Part shown: positions 54,163-61,347 of the stretch, piece by piece
Layout: every line of letters begins with the position of its first letter
Position numbering within the stretch: position 1 is the first letter of the stretch
Source of the DNA: an uncultured Victivallales bacterium
Lineage (GTDB): Bacteria > Verrucomicrobiota > Lentisphaeria > Victivallales > UBA1829
Direction of reading: 5' to 3'
DNA: 64,000 bases
NCBI GenBank assembly: GCA_944390735.1
Contig: CALXRL010000074.1
Span: forward strand, 124,001-188,000
Program-made: the position numbers and the translations under genes
Notes under the pieces: generated by a model
Seen by the model: only the letters and a program-made list of their open reading frames with translations
Database searches by the model: none
Told to the model about the DNA's origin: nothing

Positions 54163-54375
54163 TCAGCCTCCACCAACCAGCGAGAAGGCATTCAGGCGGT
54201 CGCCTTCCTTCAGCTCCGCCGTCATCCATACGGACGAATCCTGCGGAAGAATCTCCCCATTCCACTCTAAAATCAGGTGCGGATTCGTCAACTTTTTCCC
54301 GTCGAGAAACTCCCGTACCGTCGTCTTTTCCGCAATCCTCTCCGCTTTCCCGTTGAATTCAATTGTAATCATCAT
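54163..54375 (-). CDS. thiS: Sulfur carrier protein ThiS
   Basis: 70 residues ending in the diagnostic SLVGGG. The ubiquitin-like fold is suggested by MITIEFNGKAERIAEKTTV and AELKEGDRLNAFSLVGGG. GAGGAAA precedes the ATG at 54375. It carries thiocarboxylate sulfur for the thiazole ring and is co-transcribed with thiF. Confidence 0.9.
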   Translation of the reverse strand: MMITIEFNGKAERIAEKTTVREFLDGKKLTNPHLILEWNGEILPQDSSVWMTAELKEGDRLNAFSLVGGG

Positions 54376-54596
54376 GCCGGCTTTCCTCTGTTTTCTGTAA
54401 TAGAGCACAAAAGCGTAAAAAATCAAAATGATTTTCCCTATCTCCTCCATTCGTTGCCGAAGCAGAAAGCCGAATGGAAATCCTCCGTCCGAGACTTGAT
54501 TTCCATCTCTTCCGGTGTATCTTTTCTCCATACGACCCTCCGGCTGCGGACCCATCCCGCTCCGCAACCGGACCGCCCGGAAAAAACGGAGATCCC

Positions 54597-54992
54597 ATGC
54601 ACCCTCACTCAACCATGTCGACAGAAGAATTCAGAAAGAAGATTTATCTGCTGGTCCGGGAGATCCCCCGCGGCAAAACCGCCACCTATGGACAACTCGC
54701 TTTTCTGGCCGGTTTCCCTCGTCACGCCCGCATGGTCGGCAGAATACTGAGCACCACTCCCCGACGTCTTTCCCTGCCTTGTCACCGCGTGGTCAGCGCT
54801 TCCGGCCGATGTGCTCCGCACTGGATCGAACAGGCGGAACTCCTGCGGAAGGAAGGTGTCGTTTTTCTGCCCGGCAATCGTGTCAATCTGAAGCTCTGTC
54901 TCTGGAACTGCTACGGGGAAAGTCCGGCCGCATCCTCTTTTTCCTCGAAAAGAGGAGCTGGCCCCCTTGATAAAAACCACGGATGCGTGTAA
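54597..54992 (+). CDS. MGMT family protein (alkylguanine-DNA alkyltransferase-like)
   Basis: 131 residues from the ATG at 54597 after CGGAGA. The core reads YLLVREIPRGKTATYGQLA, GRILSTTPRRLSLPCHRVV, then LLRKEGV. The alkyl-acceptor cysteine of PCHRV is present, unlike in alkyltransferase-like ATL proteins. The typical N-terminal domain of full-length Ogt is absent, so it is a short form that may repair or only recognise O6-alkylguanine. Confidence 0.85.
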   Translation: MHPHSTMSTEEFRKKIYLLVREIPRGKTATYGQLAFLAGFPRHARMVGRILSTTPRRLSLPCHRVVSASGRCAPHWIEQAELLRKEGVVFLPGNRVNLKLCLWNCYGESPAASSFSSKRGAGPLDKNHGCV

Positions 54993-54995
54993 AAT
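54967..54995 (+). promoter_or_regulatory. Promoter of the two-gene envelope unit
   Basis: TTGATA (54967-54972), 17 bases, TAAAAT (54990-54995), overlapping the end of the MGMT-like gene and 25 bases before the next start. Confidence 0.7.
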
Positions 54996-55020
54996 AATCC
55001 GAAAAGCAAGGAGAACTCTC

Positions 55021-55581
55021 ATGAAAAGTCTGACCGCACTGCTGCTTCTGTCCCTTCTTCCGGGACTCTTCGCCGTTGATCTGCCGAATCTCAAAAACGA
55101 ATCGGATTGGACGATTCGTTTCCCAGCCAAACGCCATCAGAGCTACCGCGTCGTTGAATATTCCAGATCGGAAGGGACCGCCGCCGAACTCACGGTATCC
55201 CCCGGCGTATTCCCCTATACGGAACTCCTGCTGAAAACACCGGTCCCCGTGGCTCAGAACGCCGCGGAGTTCCAGGGGTCCGTCGGGATTCGTCTGAAGG
55301 CGGATTCCCCCGCCGGATTCGTTGCCGTCTCCGTCCGGTTCGAAGATGCCTCCGGTGGAGTCCGGCAGTTCCGGAAAACTGTAAAACTTCGACCGGGACG
55401 CTTTGAAACAATTCGAATTCCCGTCGGAGAAACCGTCCGCCCGGACCGCGTCTGGGGAAATCGAAACAAGACAATCACCTATCCTGTCACATTCATCGGG
55501 CTGAAATTCGATTACAACCCGGATGTCAAATCGCTGAAACTTACCATGGATCAATTGAACTGGGAGAGTGTCAAACCATGA
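55021..55581 (+). CDS. Secreted beta-sandwich protein of unknown function
   Basis: 186 residues from the ATG at 55021 (AAGGAG upstream). The signal peptide ends near LFAVDL. The mature part is beta-rich (GIRLKADSPAGFVAVSVRFE, KTVKLRPGRFETIRIPVGE). The size and N-terminus recall the secreted protein at 2258, suggesting a carbohydrate-binding-like jelly roll, but sequence identity is low. It overlaps the next gene by four bases. Confidence 0.75.
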   Translation: MKSLTALLLLSLLPGLFAVDLPNLKNESDWTIRFPAKRHQSYRVVEYSRSEGTAAELTVSPGVFPYTELLLKTPVPVAQNAAEFQGSVGIRLKADSPAGFVAVSVRFEDASGGVRQFRKTVKLRPGRFETIRIPVGETVRPDRVWGNRNKTITYPVTFIGLKFDYNPDVKSLKLTMDQLNWESVKP

Positions 55582-56072
55582 AATCGAACCGCATCATTTC
55601 CGTACGAAATTCAACAACATTTGCCCTTCTCTGCTTCGGCGGCTTGTTCCTTGCCTCCTGCGCTTCCGGAACCGGAACCGTTCTTTTCGATCCGCCTTCC
55701 GGTACGCCGGTCCCTGAGAACACCGTTGTCTACCGCTTCCCCGCAGGGACGGAAAAGAAAGTCTTCGCAACCATGCACCCGGATGGCAGTTCTCTGCCCG
55801 AGGTCCGGAAATATGGACCCATCCGCATCGCCACATGGTTCCGGTATTCGGATGAGGGAACACTGGAACGCATTGCGGCCGTCTGGACCGTCGGGAAACC
55901 CGCAAAGGTCGCTCTGAAAACCAGCGGGAGCATCTCCGGATTCTATGACGCGGAAGGAAAACAGCTGCGTCAGGAACTGGTTGCCGGAAATCATATCCGC
56001 GTTTCCGTGAGCAGCCGTCTGCTCTATCTGGTCGGGAGCCGCGATCTCGAAGTGGAGATTCCGGAGAAATAA
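55578..56072 (+). CDS. Lipoprotein of unknown function
   Basis: 164 residues, ATG overlapping the previous stop. The lipobox is LASC (residues 25-28). The mature part is beta-rich, with TWFRYSDEGTLERIAAVWTV and DLEVEIPEK at the end. It is co-transcribed with the secreted protein before it. No family is recognised. Confidence 0.75.
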   Translation: MKSNRIISVRNSTTFALLCFGGLFLASCASGTGTVLFDPPSGTPVPENTVVYRFPAGTEKKVFATMHPDGSSLPEVRKYGPIRIATWFRYSDEGTLERIAAVWTVGKPAKVALKTSGSISGFYDAEGKQLRQELVAGNHIRVSVSSRLLYLVGSRDLEVEIPEK

Positions 56073-56097
56073 GCGGAATCCAGTTGAAACAAAAGGA

Positions 56098-56136
56098 AAA
56101 AGAGCCTTCCGCGAAGATTCGCGGAAGGCTCTTTGC
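56098..56136. terminator. Bidirectional intrinsic terminator
   Basis: AGAGCCTTCCGCGA (56101-56114) pairs perfectly with TCGCGGAAGGCTCT (56119-56132) around AGAT. A residues before and T residues after allow it to work for both the lipoprotein gene and the convergent secretin gene. Confidence 0.9.
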
Positions 56137-56159
56137 TTATGCGGGATTGGCCGGTCCGT

Positions 56160-58010
56160 TCAGCGTTTCAATCCCCACTGGGTGTTCGCATAAGGAACCG
56201 TGACTCCGGCGCTGGTGAGTTTCTTTTCTGCGCCGCGGATCGCTTCGGCTGCCTCGCCGGAAAGCTTGTCGCCGAGCGTGTCAACAACCGAGCATTCCAG
56301 AACCAGAACCAGCTGCGACCGTTTTGTCGCCTGCGATTCCGTCGAGAAGAGATAACCCAGAATCGGAATCTTCTTCAGCCAGGGGATTCCCCCGTCGCTG
56401 GTCACGAGAGAGCGTTTGGAAAGTCCGCCGACCACGAAGCTCTGTCCGGCATTGCTCATCATGACCTCGGTCCGCAGTCCGGCATCCCGGCTGATGCGGG
56501 GCGTCCCGTCGGAGTTCCAGCCGATCAGACTGTCATTCCTGATGTCGATCGTCATCTGAGTCGACTTTTCCGCCACCACCGGCGTCAGGGAGAGCGTGAA
56601 GCCGTAGGACGAGGGCTTGGTCTCCACACGGAATCCCTTCTGTGCCAGATAGCCTTCACTGGTGTTCCAGGGCACATCCACCACTACGTCGTTTCCGGCG
56701 GCATCCTTTTCCGTGGTCGTCACGGAGACATTGGCGATCTTGATCGCGCTTCTTCCGTTGTCGAAGACCCCGTCGCGGGATTTGATCGTGTAGAACTCGG
56801 AGGTCCCGTTCTTCAATTTCGTCAGCATCCAGGGATAGGAAGCTCCGGCAGGAACCACGCCATTTGCCGTGTCAATGACCACCGTGCCTTTGGAGTCCGT
56901 GGCGGTGACCGCGTAACTCGCGTCTGGCACATACAGGGACCCTTCCACGCCGGACGCCGGTTCCAGGGGCTCGCCATTCTCCAGATTGAAGAGCTGCGTC
57001 GCCGCCGTGACGGTTCCGGTCGTCGTGGTGTTGATGCGGATGGATCCTTTCGTCGTCACTTTCGCCTTGCCCTTGGAGACAAGGAAGTCCAGATAACGGG
57101 TGTTCCATTTCGGATTGAAATTCAGGAAGCGGGTGTTGCTGGTTCCGGTCCGGTTCGGTCCTCCGGCCCAGCTGGCGCTCCATCCGTCACGGAAGCGGGC
57201 GCCGACGCTGAAGAGATCCGCGCCGCCGTTGTTCTTCCACGCCTGGAAATCCAGTCCGATTTTCGTATCGTTTTCCGCATCAATTTCATACAGGAGATAT
57301 TTGACATCGACATCATAGGTGGGGATGTCATACAGCTTGATCAGCCGCTCCAGATGTTTGGCACTGTACCGGGGCACATACATCAGCATGGCGTTGAGAC
57401 CTTCATCAAATCCGAGGCTGTCACGCCCGTACTGAAGTTCGACATTGTCCCCCTCCACGTTCGCACCGACCTGTGCAAGCAGATTGCAGAGCCCTTCCGC
57501 CGAAAAATATTTCGGAAAGTAGAGATAGGTCAGCGATCCGGAGGAGGAGGTCATGCGCGGCTTGTCCAGCATGGCAACGATGGCGTCGATGCTCATGCCC
57601 GGTTTGGACTCGTCGGTAAAGCGGTACTCCTCCGCGGAGACCAGCAGAATCCCGGTTCCGTCGGAATACTTGATGCACTCCACCGTGGTCGGCGAGGTGT
57701 TCACCCTGCGCGACGAAACCGCATTCCTGACAAACAGCCGGATCTCATACGGATCGGCATGTTTGAGCACATAGGCCTTCGTTACGACATTCGGATCGTT
57801 GTTGTTCCGGATGAAGTGGACCTTTCCCACATCCTTGTCAATATTCAATCGGAGCTGTGCCTGCACCGCGGTCCTGGCATAGGGTCCGGTCGCAGACTGA
57901 CTTTCCGGCTGCTGACCCTTTTCCGGATAGGGAGCATACTGCGCGTAAGCCCCGTTCAGCAATCCGATTCCAAGAAGAGCCGTCGTCATCCATTTTGTTC
58001 TGTTCATCAT
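56160..58010 (-). CDS. Secretin-like outer-membrane protein
   Basis: 616 residues from the first ATG (58010) of an ATG-ATG pair; GGAG is upstream. A signal peptide ends near NGAYAQ. Residues 60-240 look like N-domains (KAYVLKHADPYEIRLFVRN). The C-terminal secretin signature is GGIPWLKKIPILGYLFSTES, followed by LVLVLECSVV. Secretins form large outer-membrane pores for type II secretion or type IV pili. It is the second gene of a pair of related secretins. Confidence 0.82.
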   Translation of the reverse strand: MMNRTKWMTTALLGIGLLNGAYAQYAPYPEKGQQPESQSATGPYARTAVQAQLRLNIDKDVGKVHFIRNNNDPNVVTKAYVLKHADPYEIRLFVRNAVSSRRVNTSPTTVECIKYSDGTGILLVSAEEYRFTDESKPGMSIDAIVAMLDKPRMTSSSGSLTYLYFPKYFSAEGLCNLLAQVGANVEGDNVELQYGRDSLGFDEGLNAMLMYVPRYSAKHLERLIKLYDIPTYDVDVKYLLYEIDAENDTKIGLDFQAWKNNGGADLFSVGARFRDGWSASWAGGPNRTGTSNTRFLNFNPKWNTRYLDFLVSKGKAKVTTKGSIRINTTTTGTVTAATQLFNLENGEPLEPASGVEGSLYVPDASYAVTATDSKGTVVIDTANGVVPAGASYPWMLTKLKNGTSEFYTIKSRDGVFDNGRSAIKIANVSVTTTEKDAAGNDVVVDVPWNTSEGYLAQKGFRVETKPSSYGFTLSLTPVVAEKSTQMTIDIRNDSLIGWNSDGTPRISRDAGLRTEVMMSNAGQSFVVGGLSKRSLVTSDGGIPWLKKIPILGYLFSTESQATKRSQLVLVLECSVVDTLGDKLSGEAAEAIRGAEKKLTSAGVTVPYANTQWGLKR

Positions 58011-58033
58011 GATAGACTCCAAAAGTTGCATTG

Positions 58034-59578
58034 TTATTCAGCGAGTTCTTTGTTGAACGCCTTGTCCAGTTCTCCGGCTTCCTTTGCGTCATCCGCGGCC
58101 TTCTCCGCTGCTACGGGGGAGGGCGCGGCGGCGGAACGGATGATTTCATCTTCCGCCAGAAGTTTTCCGGCCCAGGAGGCAAGTTTGCTGTCCGGGGTGA
58201 TCCACTCCGCACGAAGCGTTACGAAAATTTTCGAGGTCGAGCGGGAGATCTTTTCCGTTCCGAAAAGATATTTCAGAATCGGAATGTCGGAAAGAAACGG
58301 AATCCCGATGTTCTGGCGGATGTCGTAACTCTGTTCCCACATGCCCAGAAGCTGCTCCTTGCCGACGTCGAAGCAGAGGCTGGATGCCATTCCGGTCGAA
58401 TTCACAAGCTGCGTTCCCAGATTGTTGCTCTCCACAGGAGAGGAAACATTGAAGTCATAGCCGAACATGATTGTTCCGGAAACCGCGTCGGGAATCTCCT
58501 CGTAATAAAGATATCCGTCCCGGCTCTCCTGCTTTGTATACTTCCCTCCCTTGAAGTTGATGATGGAATTGCCGACATTCAAGGTGTAGGTTGTCGCGGC
58601 ACCGGTTTCCACCGTTGTTTTGTCGTTGTCGCTTTTGACGATGTTCTGGAAATCGGGCGCGAAGGAGATTGTCGCATTCGCACCGTTCACCAGCGTGACG
58701 GAGGCCGAAGAAGCCACGGTGGCGATTCCTTCCTGTTCCAGCATCTTCAGAAAGCTGGCATCGAACTGCGGAGCAAAGAAGACGCCGCCGAATGCGAACT
58801 GGGAGCTGGTCAGGTAATCGAACCCCTTGGTGCCGAGCACTTCGACAATCTTTTCAATGCCCCAGGAGTTGAACATGTCCGCTCCCGCGCCGAAGAGATC
58901 GAGTCCGGGACCGTTTTTCCATGCGACGTAGTCAACTCCGAGATCCCGCAGAACGCTGTCCCGCACCTCATAGACATTCAGCGTCAGGGCAACCTGCGGA
59001 ACGGGACGGTCCAGCGCAGCCAGCCATTTTTCAATCTGTTTGCCTTTGGAAACGGAACTTTTCCAGTAGATCATCGCGCAGGCGACATCGGCGTAGGCTC
59101 GACCGTTGTCATCCAGAATATTCTGGTTGATGATCTTTTCCATGTCCTTGCTGGTCCGGTGCTTGGTGAAGTAGACAAAGTTGCTGATGCCCGTACCTTC
59201 AATATTGGATCCCATGGCGTCAAGTTTTCCGGAGGGACGGTCCAGAGCCTTGACAATCTCGTCCACATACGGCAGCATTTCGGTTCCGGTGGAAACCACC
59301 AGATACTCCTTTTTCCCTGCCGCGTAGTTCAGACGCTGAACACGGGAGTCCGTACGATAGCGTTTGACGGCTCCTTCCACAAACGGCGTAATGTCCGATG
59401 CACGAACGTGACGGAGTTCATAAATCTTGGTCGACATGTACTTCTGAGCGTTGTCCTGAAGCCATTCAATCCGCTTTACTTTTTCTCCGCCGTTTCCGGC
59501 TGCCGTCGCTCCTGACAGAGTGGCGGACCAGACGGCAAGAACAATTCCGGCCGTGGCCATTAAAAGAGTTGTTCTCAT
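58034..59578 (-). CDS. Secretin-like outer-membrane protein
   Basis: 514 residues from the ATG at 59578 (AAAGGAGAAG upstream) with a signal peptide. N-domain-like repeats include YELRHVRASDITPFVEGAVK and VYFTKHRTSKDMEKIINQN. The secretin end reads GIPFLSDIPILKYLFGTEK. The C-terminus is Ala/Lys/Glu-rich. Together with the next gene it may form a composite pore. No gspE/F/G or pilB/C genes accompany the pair. Confidence 0.82.
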   Translation of the reverse strand: MRTTLLMATAGIVLAVWSATLSGATAAGNGGEKVKRIEWLQDNAQKYMSTKIYELRHVRASDITPFVEGAVKRYRTDSRVQRLNYAAGKKEYLVVSTGTEMLPYVDEIVKALDRPSGKLDAMGSNIEGTGISNFVYFTKHRTSKDMEKIINQNILDDNGRAYADVACAMIYWKSSVSKGKQIEKWLAALDRPVPQVALTLNVYEVRDSVLRDLGVDYVAWKNGPGLDLFGAGADMFNSWGIEKIVEVLGTKGFDYLTSSQFAFGGVFFAPQFDASFLKMLEQEGIATVASSASVTLVNGANATISFAPDFQNIVKSDNDKTTVETGAATTYTLNVGNSIINFKGGKYTKQESRDGYLYYEEIPDAVSGTIMFGYDFNVSSPVESNNLGTQLVNSTGMASSLCFDVGKEQLLGMWEQSYDIRQNIGIPFLSDIPILKYLFGTEKISRSTSKIFVTLRAEWITPDSKLASWAGKLLAEDEIIRSAAAPSPVAAEKAADDAKEAGELDKAFNKELAE

Positions 59579-59728
59579 CTTCTTCTCCTTTCCTAGCTTG
59601 TCTGTTATGTTGCGAACCGGTTTCAATACGGCTCCGCCCTTCCTTAAAGCATCTCCCATGCCAACTGAAGAAAATCTGATTTCCTTTCGCTGAATCCGCC
59701 TCAAAAAAAGAAACTTCCAACCTTTCAA

Positions 59729-59748
59729 AAATTACAAAAATGTAATTT
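59729..59748. promoter_or_regulatory. Inverted repeat upstream of the secretin pair
   Basis: AAATTACA-AAAA-TGTAATTT is a perfect 8-base inverted repeat about 150 bases before the secretin start. It could be an operator; no regulator is assigned. Confidence 0.45.
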
Positions 59749-59820
59749 CATACAAAAATTTCACATTTCCGTCATTTTTCCGATTTATCATTTTTTCACA
59801 GGAGAAACTTCCTGGCAGCC

Positions 59821-59913
59821 GCGAAAATGCGGGGAGCATTTTTGCGGGGTCAAGGGCGTATGCCCTTGTCGCGATCCAGCGGCGAGACGCTGGTCGTGCG
59901 AAGCACGAAATCT
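59821..59913 (+). repeat. Hairpin-array repeat family 1, copy 3
   Basis: Same order of hairpins as at 52997, but the second stem is CAAGGGC/GCCCTTG instead of CAAGGAC/GTCCTTG: both arms changed together. The first loop is GGGGA instead of GAGA. Confidence 0.88.
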
Positions 59914-59953
59914 CCGAGGGCTCCCATTTACAGGAAACCCTGTCAGAGGAAGC

Positions 59954-60045
59954 GCGAAAATGTGGGGAGCATTTTTGCGAGGTCAAGGGCGTATGCCCTT
60001 GTCGCGATCCAGCGGCGAGACGCTGGTCGTGCGGAGCACGAAATC
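59954..60045 (+). repeat. Hairpin-array repeat family 1, copy 4
   Basis: 133 bases after copy 3. The first stem has T for C (wobble retained) and the last loop has GGA for GAA; all stems can still form. The rest of the 585-base gap between the secretin and Fur genes is AT-rich and appears non-coding. Confidence 0.88.
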
Positions 60046-60096
60046 CCGGGAAACAGAAAAAAAATAGAAAAAAAAGAAAAAAAACAAAATTTATTC

Positions 60097-60124
60097 TTGA
60101 CAATCTTCAAATAACTATTATATT
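60097..60124 (+). promoter_or_regulatory. Promoter of the Fur-family/QueD-like operon
   Basis: TTGACA (60097-60102), 16 bases, TATATT (60119-60124), 39 bases before the start codon. Confidence 0.72.
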
Positions 60125-60163
60125 TATTTACAGATAAGATAAAAGATATCGGGAGTTATCAGA

Positions 60164-60661
60164 ATGAACGGCACGAAACACACGGAATTTTTGGAGATAT
60201 GCCGGAAATACGGCTGGAAATGCACCCCTCAGCGGATGGCGGTCTATGAGTATGTGCGTGGGAACCTGACGCATCCGGATGTGGACGCGGTGTGGGCAGG
60301 GGTCCGGTCTTCGCTTCCGTCGGTGACGCGGGAAAGTGTGTATCGGATTCTGAATGAATTTTCCGATCGTGGAATGATCCGCCGTCTGGACCGGATTGAG
60401 AGTGCGCGTTACGATTCCCGCACGGATCTTCATGGGCACTTCATCTGCCGCCGCTGCGGACAGATCACCGACTTTGAATGGCCGGAAGGAGTCGCTCTTC
60501 CCCTGGAATCGGAGACGGGCAAGGCGGAGCACATGGAACTTCGGCTGATCGGCATCTGCCGCCGCTGTTCCGCCGGCGCGGGCGGAACTTCGGAGTGGAA
60601 TGAGAATTTGAATGGATGCACTCCCATTGATCCATCAGAGAATAATCCCCCCAACAACTAA
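60164..60661 (+). CDS. Fur-family metal-responsive regulator (Zur- or PerR-like)
   Basis: 165 residues. The winged helix reads CTPQRMAVYEYVRGNLTHPD and RESVYRILNEFSDRGMIRRL. HGHFICRRCGQITDF carries the metal-binding histidines and the first CxxC; GICRRCSAG carries the second CxxC for the structural zinc. The family cannot be subdivided by eye. Being 23 bases before a QueD-like gene suggests Zur, since QueD paralogs occur in predicted Zur regulons. Confidence 0.88.
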   Translation: MNGTKHTEFLEICRKYGWKCTPQRMAVYEYVRGNLTHPDVDAVWAGVRSSLPSVTRESVYRILNEFSDRGMIRRLDRIESARYDSRTDLHGHFICRRCGQITDFEWPEGVALPLESETGKAEHMELRLIGICRRCSAGAGGTSEWNENLNGCTPIDPSENNPPNN

Positions 60662-60684
60662 TCAGAGAAGAAGGAGGAAAAAGA

Positions 60685-61248
60685 ATGAGAAGCATCACGA
60701 AACTCGAACTGCAGTATGCGCACCGGTTCTACAAATTCCAGGGGGAGGCCCAGTATCTCCACGGGCACACGGGAATTCTGACACTGGAGGTGGAAGACTC
60801 CATTGAACCGGGAGTGAACATGGTCTATCCATGCAATGAGATCCAGAAGGTTGCGTGGAACGTGCTGAAGAATTTTGATCACGCTCTGATTCTCCGGGAG
60901 GACGATCCCCTGCTCCCTGCGATTCTCGGTGTTTACGAGAAGCAGGGAATCAAAGACGGCGCTCCCTCGAACAAGATGAAAGGTCCCGCGTTCCGGACGG
61001 AGCTCGCCACCGCGTATCCCGACTGCCGCCTGGTCGTTACAAAGGAGACCATGACGGTGGAGGGAATGATCAAAATGGTTTACGAGCTTCTGAAAGACAA
61101 GCTGAACATCGTCAAGATCACCTTTACCAGCGGAGTCAATGCCGCGACGCAGGAATATGCGCCGGGAAAGAGCATCGACCGCTGTCCGCTCTGCGGAGTG
61201 GCCCTTGTCAACGGAGTCTGCCCGAAGTGCGGATACCGGAAGGCGTAA
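60685..61248 (+). CDS. 6-carboxytetrahydropterin synthase (QueD/PTPS) family protein with C-terminal zinc ribbon
   Basis: 187 residues. The zinc histidines are in YAHRFYKF and YLHGHTG; FDHALIL and TKETMTVEGMI are further family blocks. The catalytic cysteine that normally precedes LHGH by a few residues is missing (EAQYLHGH). The C-terminus adds a zinc ribbon, CPLCGVALVNGVCPKCGY. It may be a QueD paralog with changed chemistry or metal use. AGAAGGAGG precedes the start. Confidence 0.8.
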   Translation: MRSITKLELQYAHRFYKFQGEAQYLHGHTGILTLEVEDSIEPGVNMVYPCNEIQKVAWNVLKNFDHALILREDDPLLPAILGVYEKQGIKDGAPSNKMKGPAFRTELATAYPDCRLVVTKETMTVEGMIKMVYELLKDKLNIVKITFTSGVNAATQEYAPGKSIDRCPLCGVALVNGVCPKCGYRKA

Positions 61249-61272
61249 GAGTCCGCCGCTGATCGGCAGACA

Positions 61273-61346
61273 ATGCGGAAAAACGGGTGGGGAAACGCTT
61301 CCTCACCCTCCGCGGTCCCCGGGGGGAGGCCGCCGTTTTTCCGCAT
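61273..61346. terminator. Long inverted repeat between convergent genes
   Basis: ATGCGGAAAAACGG (61273-61286) pairs perfectly with CCGTTTTTCCGCAT (61333-61346) around a 46-base GC-rich spacer. It is a likely bidirectional terminator for the QueD-like and ABC exporter genes. Confidence 0.65.
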
Positions 61347-61347
61347 T

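Noticed and set aside
54163..54612. Longer upstream start for ThiS
   Set aside because: The extra 79 residues have no ThiS-like sequence; a ribosome-binding site precedes the internal ATG at 54375.
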